Source of the DNA: Lampropedia puyangensis | GTDB taxonomy: Bacteria; Pseudomonadota; Gammaproteobacteria; Burkholderiales; Burkholderiaceae_C | Assembly: GCF_004833285.1 (NCBI RefSeq) | Contig: NZ_STFG01000004.1 | Span: forward strand, 124,001 to 188,000 | DNA: 64,000 nucleotides | Direction: 5' to 3' | In this document: in pieces, positions 1-10,852 of the stretch | Layout of the letters: each line of letters starts with the position of its first letter | Position numbering within the stretch: position 1 is the first letter of the stretch | Position numbers and translations under genes: made by a program | Notes under the pieces: generated by a model | What the model was told of the DNA's origin: nothing | Database searches by the model: none | What the model saw: only the letters and a program-made list of their open reading frames with translations

Positions 1-473
1 TCGCGGTGGTGCCCCAAGGCAATTTTGGTAGCCCCCAGCTTTTCTGCCACGGTGTACAAAATTGCACGGCGCAAGCGGCTGCACAAACCACAGGTGGTTT
101 TACCTTCTGGAATCACGCGCTTGACGATGCTGTAGGTGTCTTGCGTTTCAATGTGGTAGTCCACGCCGAGCGACTTCAAGTACTCGGGCAAGATGTGGTC
201 GGGAAAGCCGGGCTGCTTCTGGTCAAGGTTCACAGCCACAATACTGAAGGACACGGGCGCGCGTTTTTGCAGCTTGCGCAAAATGTCCAGCAAGGTGTAG
301 CTGTCTTTGCCACCAGACATGCACACCATAATTTTGTCACCCTCTTCAATCATGTTGAAGTCAATGATGGCGCGCCCCACTTCACGGCACAGGCGTTTTT
401 CCAGCTTGATGGCTTCGCGCCGGGCTTTATCGGCAGACTGAAGGCTGTGTTGGGGCTCAGTAATCGTATTCAT
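1..473 (-). CDS. ttcA: tRNA 2-thiocytidine biosynthesis protein TtcA (partial, 3' end outside window)
   Basis: TtcA is a cytoplasmic iron-sulfur enzyme that thiolates cytidine 32 of some tRNAs, using ATP to activate the base. The visible 157 N-terminal residues show the PP-loop ATP-binding motif SGGKDS at about residues 53-58 and a conserved CxxC (Cys128, Cys131; CGLC) expected to bind the cluster. The ATG at 473 gives a normal N-terminus, with the usual basic stretch ([13 protein letters not shown]) before the PP-loop. The frame runs off the left edge, so the second half is not visible. Upstream lies a disturbed region with a hemB remnant and no strong promoter that I could pick out. Identification is firm because of the two spaced motifs. 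Confidence 0.93.
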   Translation of the reverse strand, partial: MNTITEPQHSLQSADKARREAIKLEKRLCREVGRAIIDFNMIEEGDKIMVCMSGGKDSYTLLDILRKLQKRAPVSFSIVAVNLDQKQPGFPDHILPEYLKSLGVDYHIETQDTYSIVKRVIPEGKTTCGLCSRLRRAILYTVAEKLGATKIALGHHR

Positions 474-691
474 GGCTAGCAATCAAGCGGGGCAACAGGA
501 TAAAAAAAGACGTGCCATCAATCAGCAACTGGGCGTTGGCACTGCGCACCAGCAATCAAGGCAAAAAGACAAGGCCGAGACAACGCATCGGCCAAGGTGC
601 GCATTTTAACAAGTCTGCTTTTTCCTGTGCTGCGCTTGCAGCGTAAATCCTTCAATGCCTGCGAAACATTGATTCACAAGCAACCTTACTT

Positions 692-926
<235 letters not shown>

Positions 927-1198
927 ATCCTTAAAAGCAAGCAGACAATCTCAGACACGGTGTTTACCCAAAGAGTCTGAATCACCGTTGAGAAGCTTTG
1001 CTAAACCAATGAAGCTATGACCAGATCGTCTTTGGCTGAGTGGATTTTTAATGCGATGCAGCCACGTATAGAAATCACTATGCAAGACATTGAGTATGCT
1101 GCATACCAATCACCCCTCTCAGATCGTTTGGTGCTCGCCACAAACTTGAATAGCGCATCCACTACCATGCAGATGGCAAGATTTTCTTGAGGGTTACT
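927..1198. other. Gap between hemB remnant and lipoprotein gene; no confident gene
   Basis: About 270 bases with no recognised gene. A 57-codon plus-strand frame (ATG 1017 to TGA 1190) and short minus-strand frames exist. One minus-strand frame, entering the hemB remnant, reads like protein (IKNPLSQRRSGHSFIGLA), but it has no good start and ends just before the remnant. I treat these as possible debris of whatever was inserted here. No terminal inverted repeats or integrase fragments were found. Confidence 0.4.
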
Positions 1199-1891
1199 TT
1201 ATCGTGATTGATTCTTCTGCAGCTTTGCTGAACGCCGGCGGTTGAGAAAAAATGGCGCGCTGGCTAACCCGAGTGCTAACACAGCGGTTATGCCTAAGCT
1301 ACCAATAGGAACGGGCCGCGCCACTACAGGCGCGGCAGTTTGAGCTGGCTGAATGCTAATCGGGTGCGGGCCTGAGAATCCTCCACCTGGGGCCCATCCC
1401 ATCATGTTGACACCTAATGCCCATCCATAGGCGTTGCCTGCATAGTTGAGTTCAAAGTCACCAATTGAGTCTGGCACGACACTCAAACGAACGGTGCCTG
1501 TTAGCGTAGTTGGGTTGGCTGGATCAGGAATGACAGAAATGCCAGGAGCTGCATGCAGCACTTTCCATTCGTAGCCTGCTTGCTGCGTTAGTGGAGCTAG
1601 TCTGTCGCCCAAACTAAAGTTTCCAAGACAATTAGTGGCCCCTGGATAGTTATCAACGGTCAGTGAGCAGGCTTGTACGACCCACGTCGTAGGCATCTGA
1701 ACTGCTACTTCAGCCAAGCATTGATTTGCAACAGCTGGGGGGCAGACAAAGCTATTGACTGTGACGGCTAGCTCAACATTAAATGCCTCTCCATCAGTGG
1801 CAGTGCTTGGTTGATCCACTGCATCAAAGTCAACACATCCCATGAGACTGGATGCAATCACGCCAAATAAGCCATACCGCCAAAAAATCAT
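1199..1891 (-). CDS. Putative lipoprotein with C-terminal sorting-type anchor (unknown function)
   Basis: A 230-residue secreted protein of unknown function. The N-terminus is a short lipoprotein signal with lipobox LMGC, so Cys19 would be lipidated. The C-terminus has a Pro-rich linker, then PVPIGS, a hydrophobic segment of about 20 residues and an RRR cluster near residues 218-220. That layout (motif, membrane segment, basic tail) resembles IPTL- or PEP-CTERM sorting signals, although the motif itself is not canonical. The middle is a Cys-containing, beta-rich exported region. An AAGGA Shine-Dalgarno lies 6 bases before the ATG. The upstream stretch is AT-rich compared with neighbouring genes. 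The gene sits between the hemB remnant and intact hemB, which suggests acquired cargo. Confidence 0.6.
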   Translation of the reverse strand: MIFWRYGLFGVIASSLMGCVDFDAVDQPSTATDGEAFNVELAVTVNSFVCPPAVANQCLAEVAVQMPTTWVVQACSLTVDNYPGATNCLGNFSLGDRLAPLTQQAGYEWKVLHAAPGISVIPDPANPTTLTGTVRLSVVPDSIGDFELNYAGNAYGWALGVNMMGWAPGGGFSGPHPISIQPAQTAAPVVARPVPIGSLGITAVLALGLASAPFFLNRRRSAKLQKNQSR

Positions 1892-2110
1892 CTGTCATCC
1901 TTGTTGTTAACATTATTTTGATAATTTTACGGTATGAGACAGGTGGGCGTGTCCTCAATACACATTGGAGGTGAAGATTCTGAAGCAGTGGCTGAAGCTG
2001 ATCGCATGGGCAATAAAGTCAGTCGATCAGAGCGTGCTTTGCGAGGGCGACGCATACAGAGTCTGCAGCCTGCACTCTTGAGCCTGTCTACTGCAGCGTT
2101 TTGCTGGGCC

Positions 2111-3133
<1,023 letters not shown>

Positions 3134-3258
3134 TCAAATGAAGCGCGCTGTACTGGTAATTGCACTGGCTGGTACCCAGTCTCTGCTGAGGCAAAGCGGC
3201 TTCAAGAAATATCAATGACCCGCAATAGAGTCGAGACGCGTTCAAAGAAAACAACTGA

Positions 3259-5142
3259 TTACGGCTTCCAGCCATCCTTCAAACCACAAGCGCGGTTGAA
3301 GACCAGTTTTTCTGCTGTCAACGGTGTTTTGCGATCGCGTATGAAGTAGCCTAAGCGCTCAACTTGCTGCGGTTTGGGTTCTTCGCTTTCGGCTTGCAGG
3401 GTTTGCAGCAAGCCGGCTTCCACATAGCCTTGCACGACGTTGAGGCTGTTGGGGTTTAGCTCTTCGCTCAGGTCGGCTTCGCCAGGGTGCTCAACTTTGA
3501 AGAGGCGTTCGTACAGGCGGAATTCGGCAGGCGTGGCGTTGTGTGCACCCACCCAGCCGATCACGCCTTTGACCTTGACGCTGTCAGCACCCGGTGTGCC
3601 GCTTTTCGTATCCGCAATCACTTGTGCCAGCACTTTGGTGACCTTACCTTCGGCATCTTTCTCGAAGCCGGTACATTCGATGACGTAGCCGTATTTCAGG
3701 CGCACTTTGTTGCCTTCTTTGGGTTGGCCATCCCCGCCCGTGTAAGGCGGATACAGGCGGCGGTAGCCTTTAGCGGGCACTTCCATGAAATCTTCCGCTT
3801 CAATCCAGCTTTCGCGACCTAAGGTGAACTGGCGCTGACCAGCCGCCTCGTCGTGTGGGTTGATGGGAGCAAGGCACGGCTCTTGATGGCCTGCACCAAA
3901 CAACTCATCCCAATTGGTAAGTTCGAGTTTCAATGGCTCCAGCACGGCCAATGCGCGTGGTGCAACGGGGTCGAGCACGTCGCGTAGAGTCCCTTCCAAG
4001 GTGCTGTAGTCAATCCAGCCGCCAGATTTGGACACGCCAGAGCGCTCGCAAAACAGCTTGATCGCATCGGGCGTGTAGCCACGGCGGCGCAAGCCTGCAA
4101 TGGTCGGCATGCGTGGGTCGTCCCAGCCGTCCACATGGCCTTCTTCGACCAGTTGGCGCAAGCGGCGTTTGCTGGTGATGACGTGGGTCACATTCAGACG
4201 CGCAAACTCGTATTGGCGTGGTGGCGGGGTTTGCAGCAAGCCGCCTTCGCACAGCTTGGTCAACAGCCAATCATAGAACGGGCGTTGATCTTCAAATTCC
4301 AGCGTGCAGAAGCTGTGGGTGATTTGTTCCAGCGCATCCTCAATCGGATGGGCGAAGGTATACATCGGGTAGATGCACCATTTGTCACCCGTATTGTGGT
4401 GCGTGGCACGGCGAATGCGGTAGAGCGCCGGGTCACGCATATTGATATTGGGGCTGGCCATGTCGATCTTGGCGCGCACCACGGCAGCGCCATCGGGCAG
4501 CTGGCCGTCACGCATCTCACGCAGGCGCGCCAAATTCTCGGCAGGTGTGCGGCTACGGAATGGGCTATTGACACCGGGGCGGCCAAAATCGCCACGGTTG
4601 GTGCGCATGTCTTCGGCGGATTGTTCATCCACATACGCGTTGCCCGATTCGATCAAATATTCCGCCGCGCGGTACATGAAGTCGAAGTAATCGCTGGCGT
4701 AGTACACATGCGGCTGCAGCGCACCGGGCTGGCCTGGCACATCGGCGTATTCGGTGGAGTAGCCCAGCCACTGCACCATCTCGCGGATGGAGTCGACGTA
4801 CTCTTGCTCCTCTTTTTCAGGGTTGGTATCGTCAAAACGCAAATGGCAAGCGCCGCCATAATTTTGCGCCATGCTGAAGTTGACCCAAATGCTCTTGGCA
4901 TGGCCTAGGTGCAAATAGCCATTGGGCTCAGGCGGGAAGCGCATGCGCACCGCTGCGGGGTCTTGAATGCCTGCTGCGTGGTGCGCGGCATCGCCCGGGC
5001 TACCGCCCCATTGGCGCTGGTGGTATGTGCCTTGCTCCAAGTCTTGTTCGATGACGTTGCGCAAGAAGTTGCTGGGTTTGGTGCTGGCGTCGGCAGCATC
5101 GGCCGCTGCGGTGGCGGCAGGGGAGGTATGCGGTGTGCTCAT
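3259..5142 (-). CDS. glnS: Glutaminyl-tRNA synthetase
   Basis: GlnS is a class I aminoacyl-tRNA synthetase that charges tRNA-Gln with glutamine in the cytoplasm. The HIGH-type motif (LHLGH, near residues 77-81, inside PPEPNGYLHLGHAKS) and the KMSKS-type motif (ITSKRRL) are both present, followed by the two C-terminal anticodon-binding beta-barrels. I start at ATG 5142 (MSTPHTSP). The frame can be extended to a TTG at 5169, which has no advantage. About 30 N-terminal residues before SNFLRNVIEQDL are Ala/Thr-rich and probably disordered. It is transcribed toward hemB with a 143 bp gap, and away from the exported-protein gene at 5389. Confidence 0.97.
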   Translation of the reverse strand: MSTPHTSPAATAAADAADASTKPSNFLRNVIEQDLEQGTYHQRQWGGSPGDAAHHAAGIQDPAAVRMRFPPEPNGYLHLGHAKSIWVNFSMAQNYGGACHLRFDDTNPEKEEQEYVDSIREMVQWLGYSTEYADVPGQPGALQPHVYYASDYFDFMYRAAEYLIESGNAYVDEQSAEDMRTNRGDFGRPGVNSPFRSRTPAENLARLREMRDGQLPDGAAVVRAKIDMASPNINMRDPALYRIRRATHHNTGDKWCIYPMYTFAHPIEDALEQITHSFCTLEFEDQRPFYDWLLTKLCEGGLLQTPPPRQYEFARLNVTHVITSKRRLRQLVEEGHVDGWDDPRMPTIAGLRRRGYTPDAIKLFCERSGVSKSGGWIDYSTLEGTLRDVLDPVAPRALAVLEPLKLELTNWDELFGAGHQEPCLAPINPHDEAAGQRQFTLGRESWIEAEDFMEVPAKGYRRLYPPYTGGDGQPKEGNKVRLKYGYVIECTGFEKDAEGKVTKVLAQVIADTKSGTPGADSVKVKGVIGWVGAHNATPAEFRLYERLFKVEHPGEADLSEELNPNSLNVVQGYVEAGLLQTLQAESEEPKPQQVERLGYFIRDRKTPLTAEKLVFNRACGLKDGWKP

Positions 5143-5388
5143 AGTGCTGCAATTGTAGGCTGGCGCCAATACGCTTGCAGACGATTGCGGCCTATATGCG
5201 AACTTTAGCGCTTGGTCTGCGCAGCGCCCTCACGTTACAAAACGACAATCATTCACATGACTGAAGACCATAAATAATGATGTAATGCGCCGGTTCATCC
5301 GCTTAGCGCTTGGCCCTTGCTATGCAGTCCGATTGCATCTGCCAATGGCATAAGAAGGATGCATTCTTTGTCTATTTTTATCAAACAC

Positions 5389-6522
5389 ATGACCAAAACA
5401 CTGCTCAGTCTCTTGATCGGCGCCGCCTTGGGCGCAGGCGTACTCACGGCCATCAACCACTCCCGTGTAAATAACGGCGAAACCAGTGCAACAACAAGCC
5501 GCAGCGGGGCCGCCACCATCACCGCCAGCAAGCCCTATTCAGGTGAGATCAACAAAAACAGCTACGTGAATGTGGCAGATGGTAGCCGCAGCCAGGTATT
5601 CAGTTTTGCTGCTCAAGAAGGGCAATTGCTGAACATTCAAGCCAAAGGCGCACTGGAATCGCGCATCAGCGTTTTGCGTGACGGATACCTGATGGCCAGC
5701 ACCGATCAGCAAGGTGGCGGCTTCAACCTGTGCGAGTCTGGCTCTAACGTACTACTCAAACAAAGCCGCTTGTTTTATGAGGCCGATCGCACGGGCAATA
5801 TTGACATTGCCGTTAGTGGCACAGGAGCGTATGCATACGGTCCGTTTGAGCTTGAGGTGAAACTGGTCGAGCCTCCCGCAGGTGGCGCGAAAGACAACAA
5901 ACTGGTGCTTGATACGCCCATCAATGCCATTGCCACAGGGAAAAATCAAACCTATACCCTGCCTGTCACCCAAGCAGGCCTCTACGCCATCGAACTCAAC
6001 AGCTGCGATTTTGACGGTTACCTGACCATTACCGGCAACGGCGTCAACCAAAGTGATGATGACAGCAGCGGCAACCACTATGACCCCCGCATTCTGGCGT
6101 GGTTAGAGCCAGGTGACTACGCTATTGCAGCCAGCAGCAGTGGTGGCCAAACCATGCGCGGACAGTACAGCATTCACGCCAAGGCGGAGGCTTTGCCCTC
6201 TGGCGCAGAATTCCAACGCAGTGGCGCATTACAAGCAGGCAAAACGGTGCTCAGCTTGGTCGATCCCAATAGCAATGCCTCTTACAGCTTCACGCTCCAA
6301 CGCCCCACAGAAGTGGTGTTGACTGCGCGCAGTGAAACCGTCGACGTCCAACTCTCGCTCGACAACGACGAGAACTATTGGAGTGATGACGACAGCGGCG
6401 GCGGTATGCGCGGTACAGATGCGCAAATCCGCGAAATGCTGCCAGCCGGGCACTACACCGTACGCCTTGGCGGCTATGGACAAGGCTTTGCGTTTCTCTC
6501 GCTAGAACTCAGAAACCAATAA
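5389..6522 (+). CDS. Exported protein with repeated PPC-like beta-domains (unknown function)
   Basis: I do not recognise this as a named family. After a hydrophobic N-terminal signal or anchor (TLLSLLIGAALGAGVL) come roughly three beta-rich units. The last two share an Asp-rich loop followed by LxPGDY or LPAGHYTVRL, as in pre-peptidase C-terminal (PPC) domains. Two Cys in the second third could pair. The protein probably sits in the periplasm or on the cell surface. The start is ambiguous: ATG 5389 has no clear ribosome site, while in-frame TTG 5368 has AAGAAGG 8 bases upstream and would add seven residues. It converges on rnhB with only 15 bp between them and diverges from glnS. Confidence 0.72.
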   Translation: MTKTLLSLLIGAALGAGVLTAINHSRVNNGETSATTSRSGAATITASKPYSGEINKNSYVNVADGSRSQVFSFAAQEGQLLNIQAKGALESRISVLRDGYLMASTDQQGGGFNLCESGSNVLLKQSRLFYEADRTGNIDIAVSGTGAYAYGPFELEVKLVEPPAGGAKDNKLVLDTPINAIATGKNQTYTLPVTQAGLYAIELNSCDFDGYLTITGNGVNQSDDDSSGNHYDPRILAWLEPGDYAIAASSSGGQTMRGQYSIHAKAEALPSGAEFQRSGALQAGKTVLSLVDPNSNASYSFTLQRPTEVVLTARSETVDVQLSLDNDENYWSDDDSGGGMRGTDAQIREMLPAGHYTVRLGGYGQGFAFLSLELRNQ

Positions 6523-6537
6523 TGCAGAGCGCCAAGC

Positions 6538-7200
6538 TCAAGCCGAAACAACTGTTTTAGGCTTGAGCTTGCCTGCCAGTTTGGCTTGTGCCACAGGGGC
6601 AAAGCTGCTGCGATGCAAATCACATGCCCCGTGCTGCTGCAGTGCAGCCATATGCTGCGCCGTGCCATACCCCTTGTGTTTGGCAAAGCCATACACTGGA
6701 AAGGCCCGATCAATCTCTTGACACCACTGGTCGCGATGGACCTTCGCCAAAATCGACGCAGCGGAAATGGCTTGCACTTTGGCATCTCCCCCGACAATCG
6801 CCACAGAAGGGACTGACAGCACCGGCGTGTGGTTGCCGTCTACACAGACCAATCGCGGAACGATGCGCAGCCCAGCCACGGCACGTTGCATAGCCAACAT
6901 AGTGGCCTGAAAAATATTAAGCCGATCAATTTCCTCGACGCTAGCTTGCGCGATGCAGAAAGCCAACGCGTGGGCCTTGATGGCACTGGCGAGTTGTTCG
7001 CGTTTTTTAGCGCTCAAACGCTTGGAGTCATTCAAGCCTTCAATAGGCTGCAAGTCATCCAAGATCACTGCGGCAGCCACGACTGGCCCCGCTAATGGAC
7101 CACGCCCGGCCTCATCAACACCGGCGTGCAAGGTTGGAAAAGTGTCGTCCCAAGGCATCTCTGTCTGTGCCTTAGCGTGCAACAAGGTTTTGGATAGCAT
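6538..7200 (-). CDS. rnhB: Ribonuclease HII
   Basis: RNase HII cuts the RNA strand of RNA-DNA hybrids and starts removal of single ribonucleotides misincorporated into DNA. The signature [19 protein letters not shown] carries the first catalytic Asp-Glu pair, and the later CVDGN supplies another acidic residue. The 220-residue frame from 7200 overlaps the end of lpxB by 29 bases. An internal ATG at 7158 (MPWDDTF) would avoid the overlap and fits the family start about equally well; neither has a strong Shine-Dalgarno. It is the last gene of the lpxD-fabZ-lpxA-lpxB-rnhB run. Confidence 0.95.
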   Translation of the reverse strand: MLSKTLLHAKAQTEMPWDDTFPTLHAGVDEAGRGPLAGPVVAAAVILDDLQPIEGLNDSKRLSAKKREQLASAIKAHALAFCIAQASVEEIDRLNIFQATMLAMQRAVAGLRIVPRLVCVDGNHTPVLSVPSVAIVGGDAKVQAISAASILAKVHRDQWCQEIDRAFPVYGFAKHKGYGTAQHMAALQQHGACDLHRSSFAPVAQAKLAGKLKPKTVVSA

Positions 7201-8353
7201 GCGCGGATATTTCTGCTGTGTTGGCCTGCAACGACTGGTGCAGGCCTAATAGTTTTTCTTGTAACGCCTGCCACTGCGCATTACGGCTGAGACTGGCTTG
7301 CAGCCACTCGTGCGTGCTTTGCGCCAGCGCTTCAGGAGTTGCTGCGTCTTGCAACAATTCCGGCACGGCCATTTCACGCAACAAAATATTGGGCAAACCA
7401 ACCCATGGCTGCAACTGCTTGCGCCGCATCAGCATGGCACTGATGGGGTGCATAGCGTAACTAATCACCATAGGCTTTTTAAACAATGCTGCTTCCAGCG
7501 TCGCAGTTCCACTGGCAATCAGCGTCGTATCACAGGCCTGCAATGCAAAATGCGACTGCCCTGCCAACAAGCGCACTTGTGCTTGCATGCCATGGATTTG
7601 CAGCAAACGTTCCACACGAGGCACTTGCGCAGCAACACTGGGCAAAATCAATTGCAGCGTAGGATGCTGTGCCAACAATGCTTTAGCTGCCAGCAAAAAA
7701 CGAGGCAACAAATAATCAATCTCTTTACTGCGACTGCCTGGCAACAAGGCCACTACTGGCGCCTCAAGAGGCAACCCCAGTGCAACACGTGCCGCTTGTG
7801 TATCGGTATGCAGGGCAATGGCGTTGGCCAGCGGGTGCCCGACAAAACTGGCGGCAATTCCATGGTTTTGCAACAGTGCAGGCTCGAAGGGAAAGAGACA
7901 CAGCACATGATCCACTGCTGAGCGAATGGTTTCCACCCGCTCAGGGCGCCACGCCCAAATAGAGGGACAAACAAAATGCGCCGTCGGTACACCGCCTGCA
8001 CGCAAACGTTTCTCTAAACCCAAGTTGAAATCGGGTGCATCTACACCCACAAACACGTCAGGTTTTACCGCCAAAAGCTGATCACCCAGAGTACGCCGAA
8101 TACGCAACAAGCCAGCAACCCGCTTGAACACTTCCCAGCTGTAGCCATGCACTGCCAGACGTTCGCTAGGCCAAAGGGCTTGAAAGGCCTGCTGCTGCAT
8201 TTTCTCGCCACCAATACCCCAAGCCTGCACACTTGCACCTTGTTGAGACATGCCTTGCAGCAACAAAGATGCCAGTAAATCACCAGAAGCTTCTCCCGCC
8301 ACCATCCCCATACGCAAGGGCGCCGCAACAGAGCTTGTAACAAGAGAGTTCAT
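7172..8353 (-). CDS. lpxB: Lipid-A-disaccharide synthase
   Basis: LpxB is a membrane-associated GT19 glycosyltransferase that joins UDP-diacylglucosamine to lipid X, forming the lipid A disaccharide. It begins with [17 protein letters not shown], the usual N-terminal signature, and contains the family segments [17 protein letters not shown] and [11 protein letters not shown] use ATG 8353; the frame can start three codons earlier at a TTG. Length, about 393 residues, is normal. The gene follows lpxA after 50 bp and overlaps rnhB, consistent with one operon. Confidence 0.97.
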   Translation of the reverse strand: MNSLVTSSVAAPLRMGMVAGEASGDLLASLLLQGMSQQGASVQAWGIGGEKMQQQAFQALWPSERLAVHGYSWEVFKRVAGLLRIRRTLGDQLLAVKPDVFVGVDAPDFNLGLEKRLRAGGVPTAHFVCPSIWAWRPERVETIRSAVDHVLCLFPFEPALLQNHGIAASFVGHPLANAIALHTDTQAARVALGLPLEAPVVALLPGSRSKEIDYLLPRFLLAAKALLAQHPTLQLILPSVAAQVPRVERLLQIHGMQAQVRLLAGQSHFALQACDTTLIASGTATLEAALFKKPMVISYAMHPISAMLMRRKQLQPWVGLPNILLREMAVPELLQDAATPEALAQSTHEWLQASLSRNAQWQALQEKLLGLHQSLQANTAEISAHAIQNLVAR

Positions 8354-8403
8354 GTCATTCAAGAGGGAGTGGAGTCACGTCAGGCCCGACGTGACCATGC
8401 GAT

Positions 8404-9207
8404 TTAGCGTGCAATACCCCGTTCGGCCTGCTGCACGAAAGCAAGCACGGTCAGCACGTCTTCCCACCCATCACCCTGCACCACGCGAGTCTGCAAATCT
8501 TGCAGCTGCTCACACGCCTCTTGCAACGTATTGCCGTCACGGAACACGATGCGGTATGCGCTTTTCAGGGTACTGATCTGGTTGGCATTGAAGCTGCGCC
8601 TGCGCAAGCCTTCCACGTTCAAGCCGCGAACAGCAAACGGATTCCCACCGGCCAGAACAAAAGGCAACACGTCCTGCGACACATGACTGGAAAAACCAAT
8701 CATGGCGTGCGCGCCAATGCGCGTGAACTGGTGCACACCAGTTAGGCCGCCAATAATGGCCCAGTCCCCCACATGCACATGACCTGCCAATGCCACGCTG
8801 TTGGCAATCACCGTATGGCTGCCCACATGGCAATCGTGTGCAATATGGGCGTAAGCCATGATCCAATTGTCATCACCAACATGCGTTACACCACCGCCCT
8901 GGGCCGTACCCGTGTTGATCGTAGTGAATTCGCGAATGGTGTTACCACTACCAATATGCAGCTCAGTGGCCTCGCCTGCATATTTCTTGTCCTGCGGCGG
9001 ACCACCAATACTGGCGTGCGGATGGATCGTATTGTTCTCGCCCAGCGTAGTGTGCCCATCGAGCACACAGTGCGCTCCAATGCGCGAGCCTGCCCCCACG
9101 CGGACATGCGGGCCAATCACAACAAAAGGGCCTACTTCTACCGTAGGATGTAATTGCGCATCAGCATCAACAATGGCGCTGGGGTGAATCAGGGCGTTGT
9201 TTGTCAT
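8404..9207 (-). CDS. lpxA: Acyl-ACP--UDP-N-acetylglucosamine O-acyltransferase
   Basis: LpxA transfers a hydroxyacyl chain from acyl carrier protein to UDP-GlcNAc, the first step of lipid A synthesis. The 267-residue protein starts IHPSAIVDADAQLHPTVEVGPF and is built of the hexapeptide repeats that form a left-handed beta helix. The catalytic His lies in the AYAHIAHDCHVG segment. The C-terminal part is helical. ATG 9207 has an AGGA-type ribosome site nearby. It sits between fabZ (32 bp upstream) and lpxB, the standard order in this group. Confidence 0.97.
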   Translation of the reverse strand: MTNNALIHPSAIVDADAQLHPTVEVGPFVVIGPHVRVGAGSRIGAHCVLDGHTTLGENNTIHPHASIGGPPQDKKYAGEATELHIGSGNTIREFTTINTGTAQGGGVTHVGDDNWIMAYAHIAHDCHVGSHTVIANSVALAGHVHVGDWAIIGGLTGVHQFTRIGAHAMIGFSSHVSQDVLPFVLAGGNPFAVRGLNVEGLRRRSFNANQISTLKSAYRIVFRDGNTLQEACEQLQDLQTRVVQGDGWEDVLTVLAFVQQAERGIAR

Positions 9208-9239
9208 AAGCGTCCTGTTAAATGAAACGACTCACGCCA

Positions 9240-9683
9240 TCAGCCGCGGTCAACCGGGCGCATCGTACACATCAGATCTGCCTCGGCCACAACTTGGCCA
9301 TCCACTTTGGCCACACCTTTGTATTTGTAGATACCGGCACGCACGCGGTCAATGCTGGCTTCAAGCACCAATTGGTCGCCAGGCACGACTGGGCGCTTAA
9401 AACGTGCGTTATCGATGCCCACAAAATAAAACACCTTGTCTTCACCTGGTGCCTCGCCGTAGGTCTCAAAGGACAACAAACCTGCCGCTTGGGCCAAAGC
9501 CTCCAAAACCAACACGCCAGGCATGACAGGATTTTTCGGGAAATGGCCATTAAAGAAAGGCTCATTGACCGTCACGTTTTTATAAGCAACGATGCGCTCA
9601 CCAAGATGGATTTCGGTGACCCGATCAACCAATAAGAAAGGGTAACGATGCGGCAGTAGTTCGAAAATTTTATGGATATTCAT
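9240..9683 (-). CDS. fabZ: 3-hydroxyacyl-[acyl-carrier-protein] dehydratase FabZ
   Basis: FabZ removes water from 3-hydroxyacyl-ACP in the elongation cycle of fatty-acid synthesis and competes with LpxA and LpxD for the same substrate. The 147-residue protein shows the hot-dog fold motifs [14 protein letters not shown] and [15 protein letters not shown], with catalytic His in GHFP and Glu in LEALAQ. The frame continues upstream for 40 codons without family similarity; ATG 9683 ([10 protein letters not shown]) is the true start, two bases after the lpxD stop. Placement within the lpx cluster ties both uses of hydroxyacyl-ACP together. Confidence 0.97.
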   Translation of the reverse strand: MNIHKIFELLPHRYPFLLVDRVTEIHLGERIVAYKNVTVNEPFFNGHFPKNPVMPGVLVLEALAQAAGLLSFETYGEAPGEDKVFYFVGIDNARFKRPVVPGDQLVLEASIDRVRAGIYKYKGVAKVDGQVVAEADLMCTMRPVDRG

Positions 9684-9685
9684 AG

Positions 9686-10696
9686 TCACGATTCTTGCTG
9701 TGGCGACACACGTGCTTGTGTTGCCGCCAATTCCTTTTCCAAACTCTTGATGCGGTCGCGCATTTTTTTGAGTTGCCGCAACACTGCGGCGTTTTGTTCC
9801 CACTTGGCATGCGGCTCAAATGGATAAACCCCGGTGTAGCGCCCGGGCTCCGTGAGCGAGCGGGAGATCACCGTCGCTCCAGAAACATGCGTATTGTCAG
9901 CCAACTCAATGTGGCCAACCACGCCAACTCCCCCTGCCAACGTGCAATTGGCACCAATTTTCGTACTGCCTGATATGCCCACACATGCGGCCATGGCCGT
10001 GTTCTCGCCCACTTGAACGTTGTGTGCAATTTGAATCAGGTTATCGAGTTTGACACCTTGAGCCAGCACGGTGTTACCCAGCGCGCCACGGTCAATACAA
10101 GTATTGGCCCCAATTTCCACATCGTCACCAATATGAACCGCGCCCAACTGCTCGATCTTGACCCAAGTTTGCCCCTCTTTGGCAAAACCGAATCCATCGC
10201 CACCAATCACAGCTCCTGACTGCACTACGCAGCGCGCACCAATGACACAATGGCGTTCAATCGTCACGCGCGAACCAATCCGCGTATGAGCACCAATGTG
10301 CACGCCCGCCTCAATCACACTGAGTGCGCCGACACTGGCGGTAGGATCAATCTGCGCATCAGGATGCACCACCGCACTGGGATGGATTCCTGGTTCAGGC
10401 ATATCCCCCAAGCGTTTACGCCACCACTGCGTTAAACGTGCAAAGTAAAGGTAAGGGTCGCGGGTCACGATGCAGGCGCCACGCGCTTGTGCTTGTTCTG
10501 CCTGTGCAGGATGCACGATGACACAAGCCGCGCGCGTGCTCTGTAGCAAAGCAACCAGACGGGCATCACTGAGAAACGTAATCTCTGCCAGGCCTGCCGT
10601 CTCGAGTGGGGCAATAGCGCTAATCAGTATGCTGGCGTCGCCATGCAACTGCCCTCCCAGCGCCTGTGCTATCTCAGCAAGAGTTATCGCCGTCAC
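9686..10696 (-). CDS. lpxD: UDP-3-O-(3-hydroxyacyl)glucosamine N-acyltransferase
   Basis: LpxD adds the second hydroxyacyl chain to the lipid A precursor. The N-terminal uridine-binding domain ([17 protein letters not shown]) precedes a left-handed beta helix of hexapeptide repeats and a C-terminal helix ([17 protein letters not shown]). The catalytic His lies in the [11 protein letters not shown] segment. I start at GTG 10696 because GAAAGG lies a few bases upstream and the next residues ([10 protein letters not shown]) match the family N-terminus; a TTG five codons earlier also opens the frame. The stop is two bases from the fabZ start, so the two are translated together. Confidence 0.95.
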   Translation of the reverse strand: MTAITLAEIAQALGGQLHGDASILISAIAPLETAGLAEITFLSDARLVALLQSTRAACVIVHPAQAEQAQARGACIVTRDPYLYFARLTQWWRKRLGDMPEPGIHPSAVVHPDAQIDPTASVGALSVIEAGVHIGAHTRIGSRVTIERHCVIGARCVVQSGAVIGGDGFGFAKEGQTWVKIEQLGAVHIGDDVEIGANTCIDRGALGNTVLAQGVKLDNLIQIAHNVQVGENTAMAACVGISGSTKIGANCTLAGGVGVVGHIELADNTHVSGATVISRSLTEPGRYTGVYPFEPHAKWEQNAAVLRQLKKMRDRIKSLEKELAATQARVSPQQES

Positions 10697-10852
10697 TGCT
10701 GCCTTTCTCAAATAATGAAGCCCAGTCGCGCCAATGAATCATCGACACAGGCTGGGCAAATGGCGTCGTCTCGTACGTCTGCCGCACACTTCACAGACGC
10801 GCCTTCGCTCTTTCTGTTTTTTGCAACGCGCCCTCAAAAGACGCGCGCCTTA

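Noticed and set aside
478-560. Direct repeat AGCAATCAAG (478-487 and 551-560) as a possible att site
   Set aside because: Only 10 bp, not at the edges of the inserted region, and with no integrase nearby.
4135-4908. A 257-codon plus-strand frame opposite glnS
   Set aside because: It lies entirely inside glnS, whose motifs prove the minus strand is coding.
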